From: a virus
Length of the DNA stretch: 40,398 bases
Strand: one strand, 5' to 3'
IMG/VR virus record: IMGVR_UViG_3300021168_000054
Coordinates: 1-40,398 of that record
Positions 13,641 to 20,276 of this stretch are shown piece by piece (position 1 is the first letter of the stretch; each line of letters begins with the position of its first letter). Both the position numbers and the translations under genes were made by a program. The notes below the pieces were generated by a model that ran no database searches, was not told the origin of the DNA, and was given only the letters and a program-made list of their open reading frames with translations.

Positions 13641-13712
13641 GTTAGTGTGGGTGACTGGATAGCCGCCAGATTGCAACCCTGGCTTAAGCGGGTTCGATTC
13701 CTGTCACTAACT
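13641..13712 (+). tRNA. tRNA-Cys (anticodon GCA)
   Basis: A cloverleaf can be drawn. The acceptor stem GTTAGTG/CACTAAC has 7 perfect pairs. The D arm is GGT...GCC with GG in the loop. The anticodon loop TTGCAAC has anticodon GCA at 13673-13675, U33 and A37. The T arm is GCGGG-TTCGATT-CCTGT with a consensus T loop. The discriminator is T at 13712, as expected for tRNA-Cys. CCA is not encoded. The anticodon stem has an A-C mismatch at its last pair and the loop has C38, so it may be slightly degraded. It sits in the gap between two small genes and would be expressed with them. Confidence 0.8.
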
Positions 13713-13724
13713 TAATGGAAGTAT

Positions 13725-14015
13725 ATGGACGAAAAATTGCAAATCAAAAAGTCTGTGCAATCGTGTGTGACGCTTCATGGCATCATTGAAGATATGAACC
13801 AGCGAATGGTTGAATTGGGTGGTGAACGTATGCGATGGATATTGCTGAAGTTCTTGAAAGACTCGTTGGATTACTTAAGCACATCCAGAACAGCACGAAA
13901 AACCAAACGTAAAGAGTGGATAATCGATTGGCAGAAAGAGAACTTGCAACCAGAAGTGTTGAATGGGTGGTTACCTCGGGAAGAGCAATTTGGATATATC
14001 CATCAGCCATTATGA
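13725..14015 (+). CDS. Unknown protein downstream of the tRNA
   Basis: The 96-aa product begins MDEKLQIKKSVQSCVTLHGI and is basic and helical with several Trp residues. It ends in an ATGA overlap with the DUF551-like gene at 14012. Two alternative frames in the same stretch also give protein-like fragments (13854 onward), so a past frameshift cannot be excluded. No family recognised. Confidence 0.45.
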   Translation: MDEKLQIKKSVQSCVTLHGIIEDMNQRMVELGGERMRWILLKFLKDSLDYLSTSRTARKTKRKEWIIDWQKENLQPEVLNGWLPREEQFGYIHQPL

Positions 14016-14203
14016 ATGATGAATGGATCAGCGTTTCTGAAAGACTTCCAGCGGTTGGGATGCAGTGCCGGGTAAAGAATGCTACCCAAGAAGTAGATGC
14101 TTGGTTTATTTCATGGAAACATGGGTATTATTTCTCCATGGAACGCGATACGCGACAAAATTGGGAACCTACACATTGGCGTCCCCTTCAGGAACAAAAA
14201 TGA
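14012..14203 (+). CDS. DUF551-like protein, second copy
   Basis: The 63-aa product starts MNDEWISVSERLPAVGMQCR, the common opening of DUF551 proteins (W-I-x-V-x-x-R-L-P), and ends with THWRPLQEQK. It is a divergent relative of the product at 13168. ATG 14012 overlaps the previous stop and its own TGA overlaps the next ATG. Function unknown. Confidence 0.6.
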   Translation: MNDEWISVSERLPAVGMQCRVKNATQEVDAWFISWKHGYYFSMERDTRQNWEPTHWRPLQEQK

Positions 14204-14403
14204 AATTAGAACTTAATGATACCGAATTGAAATTGTTGCTTGAAACCCTTGGGAAATGCCACGTGATCGCTCATTGGAAGAAAGACGCTCTCGAAGAGAA
14301 TGATCTGGGGAATCTATTAAACACTCTTATCACCCAGTCTATGCGTCAAAGCAAAGGTGAAATCATTTCAAAAGTTTTTGAAGAATGCCCAGGACCAAAA
14401 TGA
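14200..14403 (+). CDS. Unknown helical protein
   Basis: The 67-aa product starts MKLELNDTELKLLLETLGKC at an ATG that overlaps the upstream TGA. It is helical, with a second helix NDLGNLLNTLITQSM. A longer reading from 14065 overlaps the previous gene and is not preferred. Confidence 0.5.
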   Translation: MKLELNDTELKLLLETLGKCHVIAHWKKDALEENDLGNLLNTLITQSMRQSKGEIISKVFEECPGPK

Positions 14404-14459
14404 ATGAACCAGAAGAAAAATAAGTTACTGTTTTTTGTACTAAAACAAAATGGAGAAAA

Positions 14460-15128
14460 ATGAAAAAGATTGCAATTTTGGCGTTACTTTCTAGTGCTAG
14501 TGCGTTTGCAGATGGAAATATTATCGTGATACCCTCTGTACCGGTCGTACGTGAACACCGAGTGAATTTCGGCTTGTTGAATGTGGGCTATGAAAGAATT
14601 AAACCAGACTCGGTTTATGTGGGTGTGGATGCTAAATTGAATCCAGTATGGTCCACTAAAACCAATGGGTCCAATGAATACCGTTTAGACCATTTTATCA
14701 ATGCAGAGTTTCGTGTGGGATACAACAAGACTTTAAATGCACTCGATTCTGCCACTCTGTATGTGGGAATGGGGCATACCATCTATTCATTGGAAAAAGT
14801 CTCTGGTAACACCAAATATCTCAGCACGGGATGCATGGGAATAAAATACCTGCACGCTTTTGGAGACACTTTTAAAATGGGGGTGCATCTGAAGGGTTCA
14901 CTGGGATTCTCGCATCAAAGATATCAACTTGATGACAAAAAAGATAACTTAATGGCCGTCAAAGTAGAAGACTCGGCATGGATACCAGAAATTGGCTTAC
15001 CCATGACATGGATTGTCGGTGCCGATAGAAATTGGGAGATCCAATTTGAACCATACTACTTGCAGATTCCTAACCTCAAAAAAACTCACCTGTTGGGCTC
15101 TAGACTAACCTTAGGTTATAGTTTCTAA
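14460..15128 (+). CDS. Outer-membrane beta-barrel protein
   Basis: The 222-aa product has a signal peptide (MKKIAILALLSSASAFA, cleavage before DG). About 200 residues of alternating amphipathic strands rich in Tyr, Gly and Asn follow (VNFGLLNVGYERI, SVYVGVDAKLNPVW, AEFRVGYNKTL, ATLYVGMGHTIYS). It ends in a C-terminal Phe (RLTLGYSF), the beta-signal used for outer-membrane insertion. The size suits an eight-stranded barrel. GGAG lies before the ATG. A phage-encoded barrel is most likely expressed in the carrier state to alter the host surface, for example superinfection exclusion or host fitness; the exact role is unknown. A terminator-like hairpin follows. Confidence 0.7.
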   Translation: MKKIAILALLSSASAFADGNIIVIPSVPVVREHRVNFGLLNVGYERIKPDSVYVGVDAKLNPVWSTKTNGSNEYRLDHFINAEFRVGYNKTLNALDSATLYVGMGHTIYSLEKVSGNTKYLSTGCMGIKYLHAFGDTFKMGVHLKGSLGFSHQRYQLDDKKDNLMAVKVEDSAWIPEIGLPMTWIVGADRNWEIQFEPYYLQIPNLKKTHLLGSRLTLGYSF

Positions 15129-15142
15129 ATTATAACCACTGC

Positions 15143-15175
15143 GGGCGTCTTCTTCTTGTTGAGGGCGCCCCTTTT
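15143..15175 (+). terminator. Terminator-like hairpin after the barrel gene
   Basis: GGGCG (15143-15147) pairs with CGCCC (15166-15170) and is followed by CTTTTGT. The loop is long (18 bases) and the T-run short, so termination would be partial at best. Confidence 0.35.
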
Positions 15176-15196
15176 GTGAACCATTAGGGTTAAAAG

Positions 15197-15427
15197 ATGA
15201 CTGATGAAGAGATTCTTAAATATGTTGAGAAAGTTCTTATTTTGGTGCATGAGAACGCCAAGACACATAGAGACATATTCGGAATTCTGATGACATCTTT
15301 AGTTGTTTTTATCGCTTCAAACGATCCATGTTGGGATTCCATAATGAACGGCATTGAAGAAGAGCTCAAAAAGCAAGTAAAAAAGAGCCGCCTAACAATC
15401 AAAGAGGCTATGGAGAAACAGAAATGA
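15197..15427 (+). CDS. Unknown small protein
   Basis: The 76-aa product (MTDEEILKYVEKVLILVHEN...) is helical with a hydrophobic middle (ILMTSLVVFIAS) that could be a membrane segment, and a basic C-terminus. ATGA overlap with the next gene. No family recognised. Confidence 0.5.
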   Translation: MTDEEILKYVEKVLILVHENAKTHRDIFGILMTSLVVFIASNDPCWDSIMNGIEEELKKQVKKSRLTIKEAMEKQK

Positions 15428-15570
15428 AATATACCCTTATTCTGCTGTTCTTCGTAATCATCTTCGGATGCTTTTTTGAACATTGGTGCCGCTTAAGAGC
15501 GATACAAGAGATATGTTATGAAATAAGGGAGGATGTATGTGGTTCAAAAAAAGAACTCTCAAAGAACTAA
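15424..15570 (+). CDS. 48-aa membrane or lipoprotein-like peptide
   Basis: This short ORF starts MKYTLILLFFVIIFGCFFEH. The hydrophobic N-terminus ending in F-G-C resembles a lipobox; the remaining 30 residues are charged. It overlaps the 76-aa gene by four bases and the next gene by 34 bases. Could be a spanin-like lipoprotein or simply an anchored peptide. Confidence 0.4.
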   Translation: MKYTLILLFFVIIFGCFFEHWCRLRAIQEICYEIREDVCGSKKELSKN

Positions 15571-15728
15571 TAAGAGAAGTTCTCCGGGAAGAGATTAAAA
15601 ATATACCACTGATAATCTCGGAACGTGCGCCCACAGCCGACGATGTCTACTTGCGCGGAACTATGTGGCTACATGGCAATGATAAATACATGGTAAAATC
15701 TACCAGTGCAGAATGGGAGAAGCAATGA
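15537..15728 (+). CDS. Small protein carrying the fibre-associated APT-D module
   Basis: The 63-aa product has a basic helical N-terminus (FKKRTLKELIREVLREEIKN). From residue 29 it carries the module ERAPTADDVYLRGTMWLHGN with W60 near the end. The same arrangement (A/G-P-T-x-x-D, then [R/G]-x-x-W, then a final Trp) occurs in the virion genes at 554, 37064 and 32733. GGGAGG precedes the ATG. Its location far from the virion genes is odd; it may be a minor virion component or a recombined fragment. It ends in an ATGA overlap. Confidence 0.55.
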   Translation: MWFKKRTLKELIREVLREEIKNIPLIISERAPTADDVYLRGTMWLHGNDKYMVKSTSAEWEKQ

Positions 15729-15946
15729 GAGATCCTGGATTAGACCAGAATGAACGTATTAATAAAGTTAGACTTCTTCTATGGGAATTAATTAAGTTGA
15801 ACCCACAATATAACAATAATGATTGGTGCGCAGCATATATGGGCCAGATTGCTATAGCTTTTCAACAAAAATACACCTTTGAGGAGTTCCAAGAGGAAAT
15901 GGAAAGGATGACTTCATATTACAAACATTTGTGGGAAAATAAATGA
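15725..15946 (+). CDS. Unknown helical protein
   Basis: The 73-aa product (MRDPGLDQNERINKVRLLLW...) is helical, with several Trp and Tyr. ATG 15725 overlaps the upstream TGA and follows GGAGAAG. It overlaps the next gene by four bases. No family recognised. Confidence 0.5.
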   Translation: MRDPGLDQNERINKVRLLLWELIKLNPQYNNNDWCAAYMGQIAIAFQQKYTFEEFQEEMERMTSYYKHLWENK

Positions 15947-16227
15947 ATTTCCCCAATAACATAGACACTCATTTTCCACCACCGGGTCCACACACAATGG
16001 AAGATGTCAAAAAATGGCAAAAGAAAATAGATGATAACATTATGACAGATCAAGATTTCAAACTTTATGCGATATATGGAGAAGCCAATGTTTTGAGAAA
16101 AAGACTCAAAGATGAAATAATAATCACAATTTGTTGTCCCCATTGCCATCAACGAGTTGATATATTGGCTTCATATGATGATGCAGAAAGAGTTTTACTG
16201 CTTAAGGAAGTGAAAAAACATGAATGA
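15943..16227 (+). CDS. Helical protein with C-terminal zinc-binding pair
   Basis: The 94-aa product is Pro-rich at the start (DTHFPPPGPHTMEDVKKWQK), then helical. It carries CCPHCH near residues 69-74, which could be half of a zinc site. ATGA coupling upstream. Function unknown. Confidence 0.5.
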   Translation: MNFPNNIDTHFPPPGPHTMEDVKKWQKKIDDNIMTDQDFKLYAIYGEANVLRKRLKDEIIITICCPHCHQRVDILASYDDAERVLLLKEVKKHE

Positions 16228-16423
16228 ACCATTCACCTTCTGGTGCTGTTTTTATTGCGATGGAGAATTGATCGTTACATCGGTTATTCACCAACAAGTC
16301 AATGTGAAATGCAAATGCGGGGCTATTGGGTTTATTTTTGAAGGGAAGGTCTATATGGGTCAACGAGAAACGATTGCTGATGAAAATATGGAGAAAAAAG
16401 ATGGATTGGGATCTATTAGCTAA
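16220..16423 (+). CDS. Zinc-ribbon protein
   Basis: The 67-aa product begins MNEPFTFWCCFYCDGELIVT and has a C-x-x-C pair followed about 18 residues later by CKCG, a compact beta-stranded zinc ribbon of the type common in tiny phage proteins. Function unknown. Confidence 0.5.
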   Translation: MNEPFTFWCCFYCDGELIVTSVIHQQVNVKCKCGAIGFIFEGKVYMGQRETIADENMEKKDGLGSIS

Positions 16424-16577
16424 TCAGATGTTTCATAATTGCGTAGAAGCCATAAAAATATGTGATCCGCTTAAACGACGACGCGAATGGCAATTATATT
16501 GGCAGTTGATGTACGATTGGAAACACTTCAAAGAGGAAAAAGCTGCTATTGAATATGGGAACAACAAAAATGATTAG
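16401..16577 (+). CDS. Unknown Trp-rich helical protein
   Basis: ATG 16401 follows GGAGAAAAAAG; an earlier in-frame start would overlap the zinc-ribbon gene more deeply. The 58-aa product (MDWDLLANQMFHNCVEAIKI...) has four Trp in a basic helix (RREWQLYWQLMYDWKHF). No family recognised. Confidence 0.5.
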   Translation: MDWDLLANQMFHNCVEAIKICDPLKRRREWQLYWQLMYDWKHFKEEKAAIEYGNNKND

Positions 16578-16833
16578 ATTCGTCCCCAAAGACCCATCAG
16601 ACAAATTCTATTGCGATCAGATGGATAAACTGTTCAATAACTATCTAAACGAGAAAAAAATCGCAAAAGCAATCTATCTGGCAAGTAGACCTATGATCGA
16701 GGGACTTCATTGTCCCAAATACAATCCTTTTCTGGAGCCAGAGAAATTTGAACGACATTGCAACTGGCAGAAGTTTTTCATATCCAAAAGACCGGATGCC
16801 CATCTTTTCCAATGCGTAAAATTGCCTAGATAA
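16570..16833 (+). CDS. Unknown basic protein
   Basis: The product (about 87 aa from ATG 16570; ATG 16555 is an alternative) starts MIRFVPKDPSDKFYCDQMDK and is rich in Lys, Phe and Cys. It overlaps the previous gene's stop. No family recognised. Confidence 0.5.
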   Translation: MIRFVPKDPSDKFYCDQMDKLFNNYLNEKKIAKAIYLASRPMIEGLHCPKYNPFLEPEKFERHCNWQKFFISKRPDAHLFQCVKLPR

Positions 16834-16886
16834 TAAATATTGATCATGTAAATATGCAGTTCATATGTCCCCCATAGGAGGAACCC

Positions 16887-17090
16887 ATGAAAGAGAAACT
16901 AGACATATCAAAATTCCCTTGGCACTTAGTCAAGAAGATCACTTTCCATAATATCACTCATCAAGTGATGGTCTTATTCCGCTCTGGCTTTGAGTTGGAA
17001 ATGCGCCCTCCCGATAATGACCAATGGGATGAGATGTTACGCGAAGCCGCACTTAAGCTCGACAAGGACAAGCAATTCTATGCGGCTTAA
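16887..17090 (+). CDS. Unknown small protein
   Basis: The 67-aa product follows a strong site (AGGAGGAACCC). It begins MKEKLDISKFPWHLVKKITF and contains two beta strands (HQVMVLFRSGFELEMRP) and a helix (WDEMLREAALKL). It overlaps the next gene by 11 bases. Confidence 0.55.
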   Translation: MKEKLDISKFPWHLVKKITFHNITHQVMVLFRSGFELEMRPPDNDQWDEMLREAALKLDKDKQFYAA

Positions 17091-17835
17091 GATTTACCAC
17101 TATAGCGCATCACCCATCAAGAAGATCGTGCAAAAGCATTATTATGCTTATGACCGCGTTCCATGGGAAGAAATGAATGTCATAGCTAAGAATTCTAAAT
17201 CTCCTGGTAAGCCAATTGGTTTCTGGTTAAGCGCCGGAACCGCTTGGGAAAGATGGTGCAAATCAAATGACTTTGAATCGTTCCGCTTGAGATATCAATA
17301 TCGCATCAAACTTAGAAAAAATCACAATGTTTTGATGATCCATGACCTTGTTGGCTTTGACAAGTTTTGCTATGAGTATGGATATGATCCTTATGGGATA
17401 TATTCCAACCATAGTGAAAAAACCAAAGAACTTTTCGGTGAATCGGAAGCCGGGCAAAGACTTGCCACTTATTGGCATATCAGAAAATATTATCCAGATT
17501 GTCGTTGGAATCTGGTGAAAGAAAAATATCAAGGGATCATCATCTGTCCATATTTCCACAATAGACGCTTAATGACGTCACACTCTCAATGGTATTACGG
17601 CTGGGATTGTGCATCGGGATGCATCTGGGATGTGGATTGCATAAAGTCATTTGAACTAGAGAAGAAAAATAAAGTGAAAAGGGTTAAAAAACCTGATTAT
17701 AGCGAACTGGTAAGTTTTAACCTATTGGGCAAAGGAGCATTGGGTGGCAATCTTGATAACGAATCCACGAAAACGCCACAATCTTTGGGTGTTTTACAAC
17801 AACAAGAAACCTTGGTGGAAAACCCATCGAGCTAA
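17080..17835 (+). CDS. Conserved-looking phage protein of unknown function, possible ART-like fold
   Basis: The 251-aa product from ATG 17080 (the longer frame from 16990 is a shadow of the previous gene) starts MRLKIYHYSASPIKKI. Striking segments are YHYS (6-9), GFWLSAGTAWERWC (47-60), a strand NHNVLMIHDL (about 81-90), YQGIIICPY (150-158) and WYYGWDCASGCIWD (171-184). A His-containing first strand followed by a G-[FY]-W-L-S strand is reminiscent of PARP/DarT-like ADP-ribosyltransferases (H in strand 1, aromatic-Ser in strand 2). This is pattern matching only. The C-terminal 50 residues are basic and probably flexible. Confidence 0.55.
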   Translation: MRLKIYHYSASPIKKIVQKHYYAYDRVPWEEMNVIAKNSKSPGKPIGFWLSAGTAWERWCKSNDFESFRLRYQYRIKLRKNHNVLMIHDLVGFDKFCYEYGYDPYGIYSNHSEKTKELFGESEAGQRLATYWHIRKYYPDCRWNLVKEKYQGIIICPYFHNRRLMTSHSQWYYGWDCASGCIWDVDCIKSFELEKKNKVKRVKKPDYSELVSFNLLGKGALGGNLDNESTKTPQSLGVLQQQETLVENPSS

Positions 17836-17971
17836 ATTTATGGTCAAACCACGTCATTTTATGATTATAGAACTACGCAAAGAATTTGACATCGATGTAG
17901 AAAATCTTTGGGTGAAATTCGGTCATGGTAAAAAGCTTTTTTCAATTAACAAATTTAGCGTGAGGATTTAA
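17744..17971 (+). CDS. Unknown basic protein
   Basis: The start is GTG 17744, supported by AAAGGAG six bases upstream. The frame overlaps the end of the previous gene by 92 bases; ATG 17840 would avoid most of this. The 75-aa product is basic and Trp/Phe-rich (RHNLWVFYNNKKPWWKTHR), then beta-stranded. Ends in a TAATG overlap with the next gene. Confidence 0.45.
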   Translation: MAILITNPRKRHNLWVFYNNKKPWWKTHRAKFMVKPRHFMIIELRKEFDIDVENLWVKFGHGKKLFSINKFSVRI

Positions 17972-18165
17972 TGAAACTTTACATATTGATGACAGTAGAG
18001 ACGAGCGAGAAAGTGGTAGAAATATATTATCACAAGAATTTTTATGCTGATCGTGATTCTGCTTTTAAAGACTGCTTAAGTCGACCAAACACTTCGGTGC
18101 TGGAATTCGAGCAATCATGTTCATGGAATCACTTCCAAATTAAGCAAGAAATGCTTTGCTCGTAA
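17971..18165 (+). CDS. Unknown small protein
   Basis: The 64-aa product begins MKLYILMTVETSEKVVEIYY and looks like a small beta-alpha-beta protein with a C-terminal helix and three Cys. It is loosely reminiscent of the MKTY proteins at 10647 and 10807 in layout. Coupled to the previous gene by TAATG. Confidence 0.5.
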   Translation: MKLYILMTVETSEKVVEIYYHKNFYADRDSAFKDCLSRPNTSVLEFEQSCSWNHFQIKQEMLCS

Positions 18166-18204
18166 TGATATGTATCATATATATGGCAAACATACGGGGT
18201 ATAT

Positions 18205-18429
18205 ATGGTTAACAAGAAAAAAGATTACAGTGATTTAGAGAAGACTCATATTGCTGTTAATATCGCTACTGCCTTTTTGGAACAATTAGAAAAAGCAAAT
18301 TGTCCCTCCGATATCGCATATGCAGCTTGCGGGAATGCCTTCTCGCGAGTGCATGTTGGTCTTGGAAAGGGAAAAAAAGAATTCATTGAAATAGCCACAG
18401 AAATGGCCGATCATTTAGACTGTGATTGA
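18205..18429 (+). CDS. Unknown helical protein
   Basis: The 74-aa product (MVNKKKDYSDLEKTHIAVNI...) is alpha-helical with a Cys/Ala-rich middle (CPSDIAYAACGNAFSRV). The gap before it (18166-18204) holds the AT-rich motif ATATGTATCATATATATGG at 18168-18186. No clear ribosome site beyond GGGG. Confidence 0.5.
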   Translation: MVNKKKDYSDLEKTHIAVNIATAFLEQLEKANCPSDIAYAACGNAFSRVHVGLGKGKKEFIEIATEMADHLDCD

Positions 18430-18444
18430 AAAAGAAGGGAATCT

Positions 18445-18693
18445 ATGGAATGGGTACAATTTATAATATTTTTCTTAGGGGTGTTTGGTCTTTGGCTTTG
18501 GAATAGAGCTGAGAGTCGAGCTGATAATAGGCATATGGATGCTAAATTAGAAAGCCACAGAAAAGAAATGGCGGAATTGCTAAAGGTGATTTCCGATGAT
18601 ATGAAAGATTTTCATGGTGCTATGAAAGATTTTCATGGAAGATTGTGCGCCATAGAAGAACGACGCACTATAATACTCGAAGGAAAACCTTAA
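18445..18693 (+). CDS. Membrane-anchored coiled-coil protein with FHGRL motif, second copy
   Basis: The 82-aa product has an N-terminal transmembrane segment (WVQFIIFFLGVFGLWLW). A charged helix follows, and then MKDFHGAMKDFHGRLCAIEER, which closely matches the end of the minus-strand product at 9955. The 18445 and 9955 genes are paralogues in oppositely oriented operons. The stop overlaps the convergent gene at 18690 by four bases. Membrane role unknown; holin-like or sensor functions are possible. Confidence 0.65.
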   Translation: MEWVQFIIFFLGVFGLWLWNRAESRADNRHMDAKLESHRKEMAELLKVISDDMKDFHGAMKDFHGRLCAIEERRTIILEGKP

Positions 18694-18902
18694 CGCTTCT
18701 TCTTAGATCCTTTTCCTTTTGGGGTCAGACCACGAATATTTGGATTCTTGTTAGTTTTTGTTCCCAGCACATAGGAAGACATTCCTTTATTGTCTGGGCT
18801 CTTCGCATCATAAGCACCACGAGAGACTGGGCCTTGCGGACCGCGGACTTTACTGACAGGTTTGTCTTTCTTTAATTTCATTCTTTTCTTCTTAATGACC
18901 AT
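18690..18902 (-). CDS. Small basic protein
   Basis: ATG 18902 follows AGGTGAG; a longer frame from 19004 runs through the structured RNA region and is not preferred. The 70-aa product is extremely basic and Gly/Pro/Lys-rich (KLKKDKPVSKVRGPQGPVSR, ending GKGSKKKR) and probably disordered. It may bind nucleic acid or be packaged in virions; both are guesses. Confidence 0.55.
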   Translation of the reverse strand: MVIKKKRMKLKKDKPVSKVRGPQGPVSRGAYDAKSPDNKGMSSYVLGTKTNKNPNIRGLTPKGKGSKKKR

Positions 18903-18973
18903 ATACTCACCTAAAGGGTTGGTTAATATTCCTTGTGTCAGTATAAGAAATAATTGTAAAGTGAATTTGGGGG

Positions 18974-19066
18974 CTCTCCGATCCTGAGAGGAATAGACTA
19001 CCATCAGACGGATCTTGTAAGCAGGTTGAGCGAGTTGTACGGCACGTAGTCTACCGATGGACTCGC
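18974..19066 (+). ncRNA. Candidate pseudoknotted RNA or structured leader
   Basis: Several strong pairings interlock. CTCTC (18974-18978) pairs with GAGAG (18986-18990), and the loop GATCC (18980-18984) can pair with GGATC (19010-19014). TAGACTAC (18994-19001) pairs with GTAGTCTA (19046-19053), and GCGAGT (19030-19035), inside that loop, pairs with ACTCGC (19061-19066), outside it. Two crossing pairings in 93 bases suggest a compact folded RNA. It lies in the 240-base gap before the gene at 19143, so it may be a leader element or a separate RNA. A further GAGG/CCTC hairpin lies at 19085-19100. No known family recognised. Confidence 0.4.
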
Positions 19067-19142
19067 AATAGAACTGAAAGGTCCGAGGAGTAAAAACCTC
19101 AACAATCCTTTGGAGTCCCTATTTTTAATTTACGAAGGAATT

Positions 19143-19517
19143 ATGAGTACACCTAGTAATTTCACAGACGAACATTACACACCGATCGCCATCACAGCTG
19201 CTTTCCCTCCTGTGGTGACGATCCCTTCTCATGGGTTATTAAATGGTCAACGCATTAGAGCCACCAGATTCTACGGTATTCCTTTCGCCACAGCCACTGG
19301 AATGGAGCAGCTTAATAACAACCTGTACACCATTCAACAAGTCACTATTGACACATTCCAGCTTTGGGACCAGTTCGGTCATGCGGTGGACGGCCGGGCA
19401 TACACACCATTTATCTCAAACGGTCTTGCTCAGTTTACTTTAACCGGCCCGGATCTATTAATCCAGAATCCAGCCCCAGCTCCTCCTTTGGGAGTTCCTC
19501 CATTGATCGGCGAATAA
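19143..19517 (+). CDS. Single-domain protein with E1-FCCH-like beta module
   Basis: ATG 19143 follows GAAGGAATT. The 124-aa product is mainly one beta domain (residues about 12-105): ITAAFPPVVTIPSHGLLNGQ, then GMEQLNN, then a Thr/Phe-rich strand TIDTFQLWD. This pattern (I-x-x-A-x-P-x-V-V-T ... H-G-x-x-N-G ... G-M-x-x-[LI]-N ... T-F-x-L) matches the FCCH-type module often detected in phage structural proteins. The same module appears in the proteins at 27863 and 30337. The C-terminus is Pro-rich. Probably a minor virion protein encoded away from the virion genes. Confidence 0.55.
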   Translation: MSTPSNFTDEHYTPIAITAAFPPVVTIPSHGLLNGQRIRATRFYGIPFATATGMEQLNNNLYTIQQVTIDTFQLWDQFGHAVDGRAYTPFISNGLAQFTLTGPDLLIQNPAPAPPLGVPPLIGE

Positions 19518-19586
19518 TTTTTTAACATTTACATATACAATATATATGCGCCTAATATAAGCTAGATGTCCTAAAGGGAGGGCTTT

Positions 19587-20276
19587 ATGCTTTTAGTGGT
19601 AGGAGGAATCAAGGGTGGTTCCGGGAAAACAACTATCGCAACAAATCTGGCTGTTTGTCGAGCCTCTCTGGGAAAAAGAGTTCTTCTGATTGATGCCGAT
19701 GAACAACAAACCGCTATGGATTGGCAAGCTCAAAGAATTCCTTTTTTGCCTATAACAGTAGGCTCTCACTTGGGAAATGATTTATATATTCATCTTATGG
19801 AAGTAAAGAGATGCGGAGTTTATGAAGAGATCATCGTAGATGTGGGTGGGAGAGATACTACCAGTCAAAGAGCTGCTTTAATCGGCTGCGACGCATTTCT
19901 AGCCCCCTTCCGTCCACGATCGTTCGATGTTTGGACCCTGAGTAGTCTACGGAAGATCAACAAGGAAATACGCCAAGTAAACCGCAAATTCCGCATAATG
20001 GCAGTCTTGAACCAATGCGAACCCCGCGGAATGGACAAAATGACTGCCCGGACAATCATTGAAGAAAATAAAATTGAATGCCTGAAAGCCGAATTAGGGT
20101 ACCGCAAGGCATTCTCTGATGCTTCATCAGCAGGACTTGGAGTGATCGAATTAAAAACAGCCGATCAAAAGTCTATACAAGAAATTCTTCTTTTGCATGA
20201 TGGCATATATAAGGAAGATATGTTACACACATTTAAAATAGATGGGAAAGATATATGGCAATCTCTAGAAAAATAG
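19587..20276 (+). CDS. parA: ParA-family partition ATPase
   Basis: The 229-aa product has the deviant Walker A KGGSGKTT at residues 9-16 with the signature Lys9, the A-prime motif LLIDADEQQTAMDW (about 33-46), and IIVDVGGRD as Walker B. It lacks the N-terminal HTH of longer ParA proteins, so it is the small type found on many plasmids. ParA uses ATP-dependent binding to nucleoid DNA to move and segregate its replicon. GGGAGGGCTTT precedes the ATG. It is followed by an overlapping ribbon-helix-helix gene, as in plasmid partition operons. Its presence indicates plasmid-like maintenance. Confidence 0.85.
   Translation: MLLVVGGIKGGSGKTTIATNLAVCRASLGKRVLLIDADEQQTAMDWQAQRIPFLPITVGSHLGNDLYIHLMEVKRCGVYEEIIVDVGGRDTTSQRAALIGCDAFLAPFRPRSFDVWTLSSLRKINKEIRQVNRKFRIMAVLNQCEPRGMDKMTARTIIEENKIECLKAELGYRKAFSDASSAGLGVIELKTADQKSIQEILLLHDGIYKEDMLHTFKIDGKDIWQSLEK

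Noticed and set aside
16990-17079. Extension of the 251-aa protein upstream of 17080
   Set aside because: It is an out-of-frame reading of the gene at 16887 and lacks a ribosome site.
18903-19004. N-terminal extension of the basic protein at 18690
   Set aside because: ATG 18902 has a good ribosome site and the extension is hydrophobic and unlike the basic remainder; it also runs into the structured RNA.
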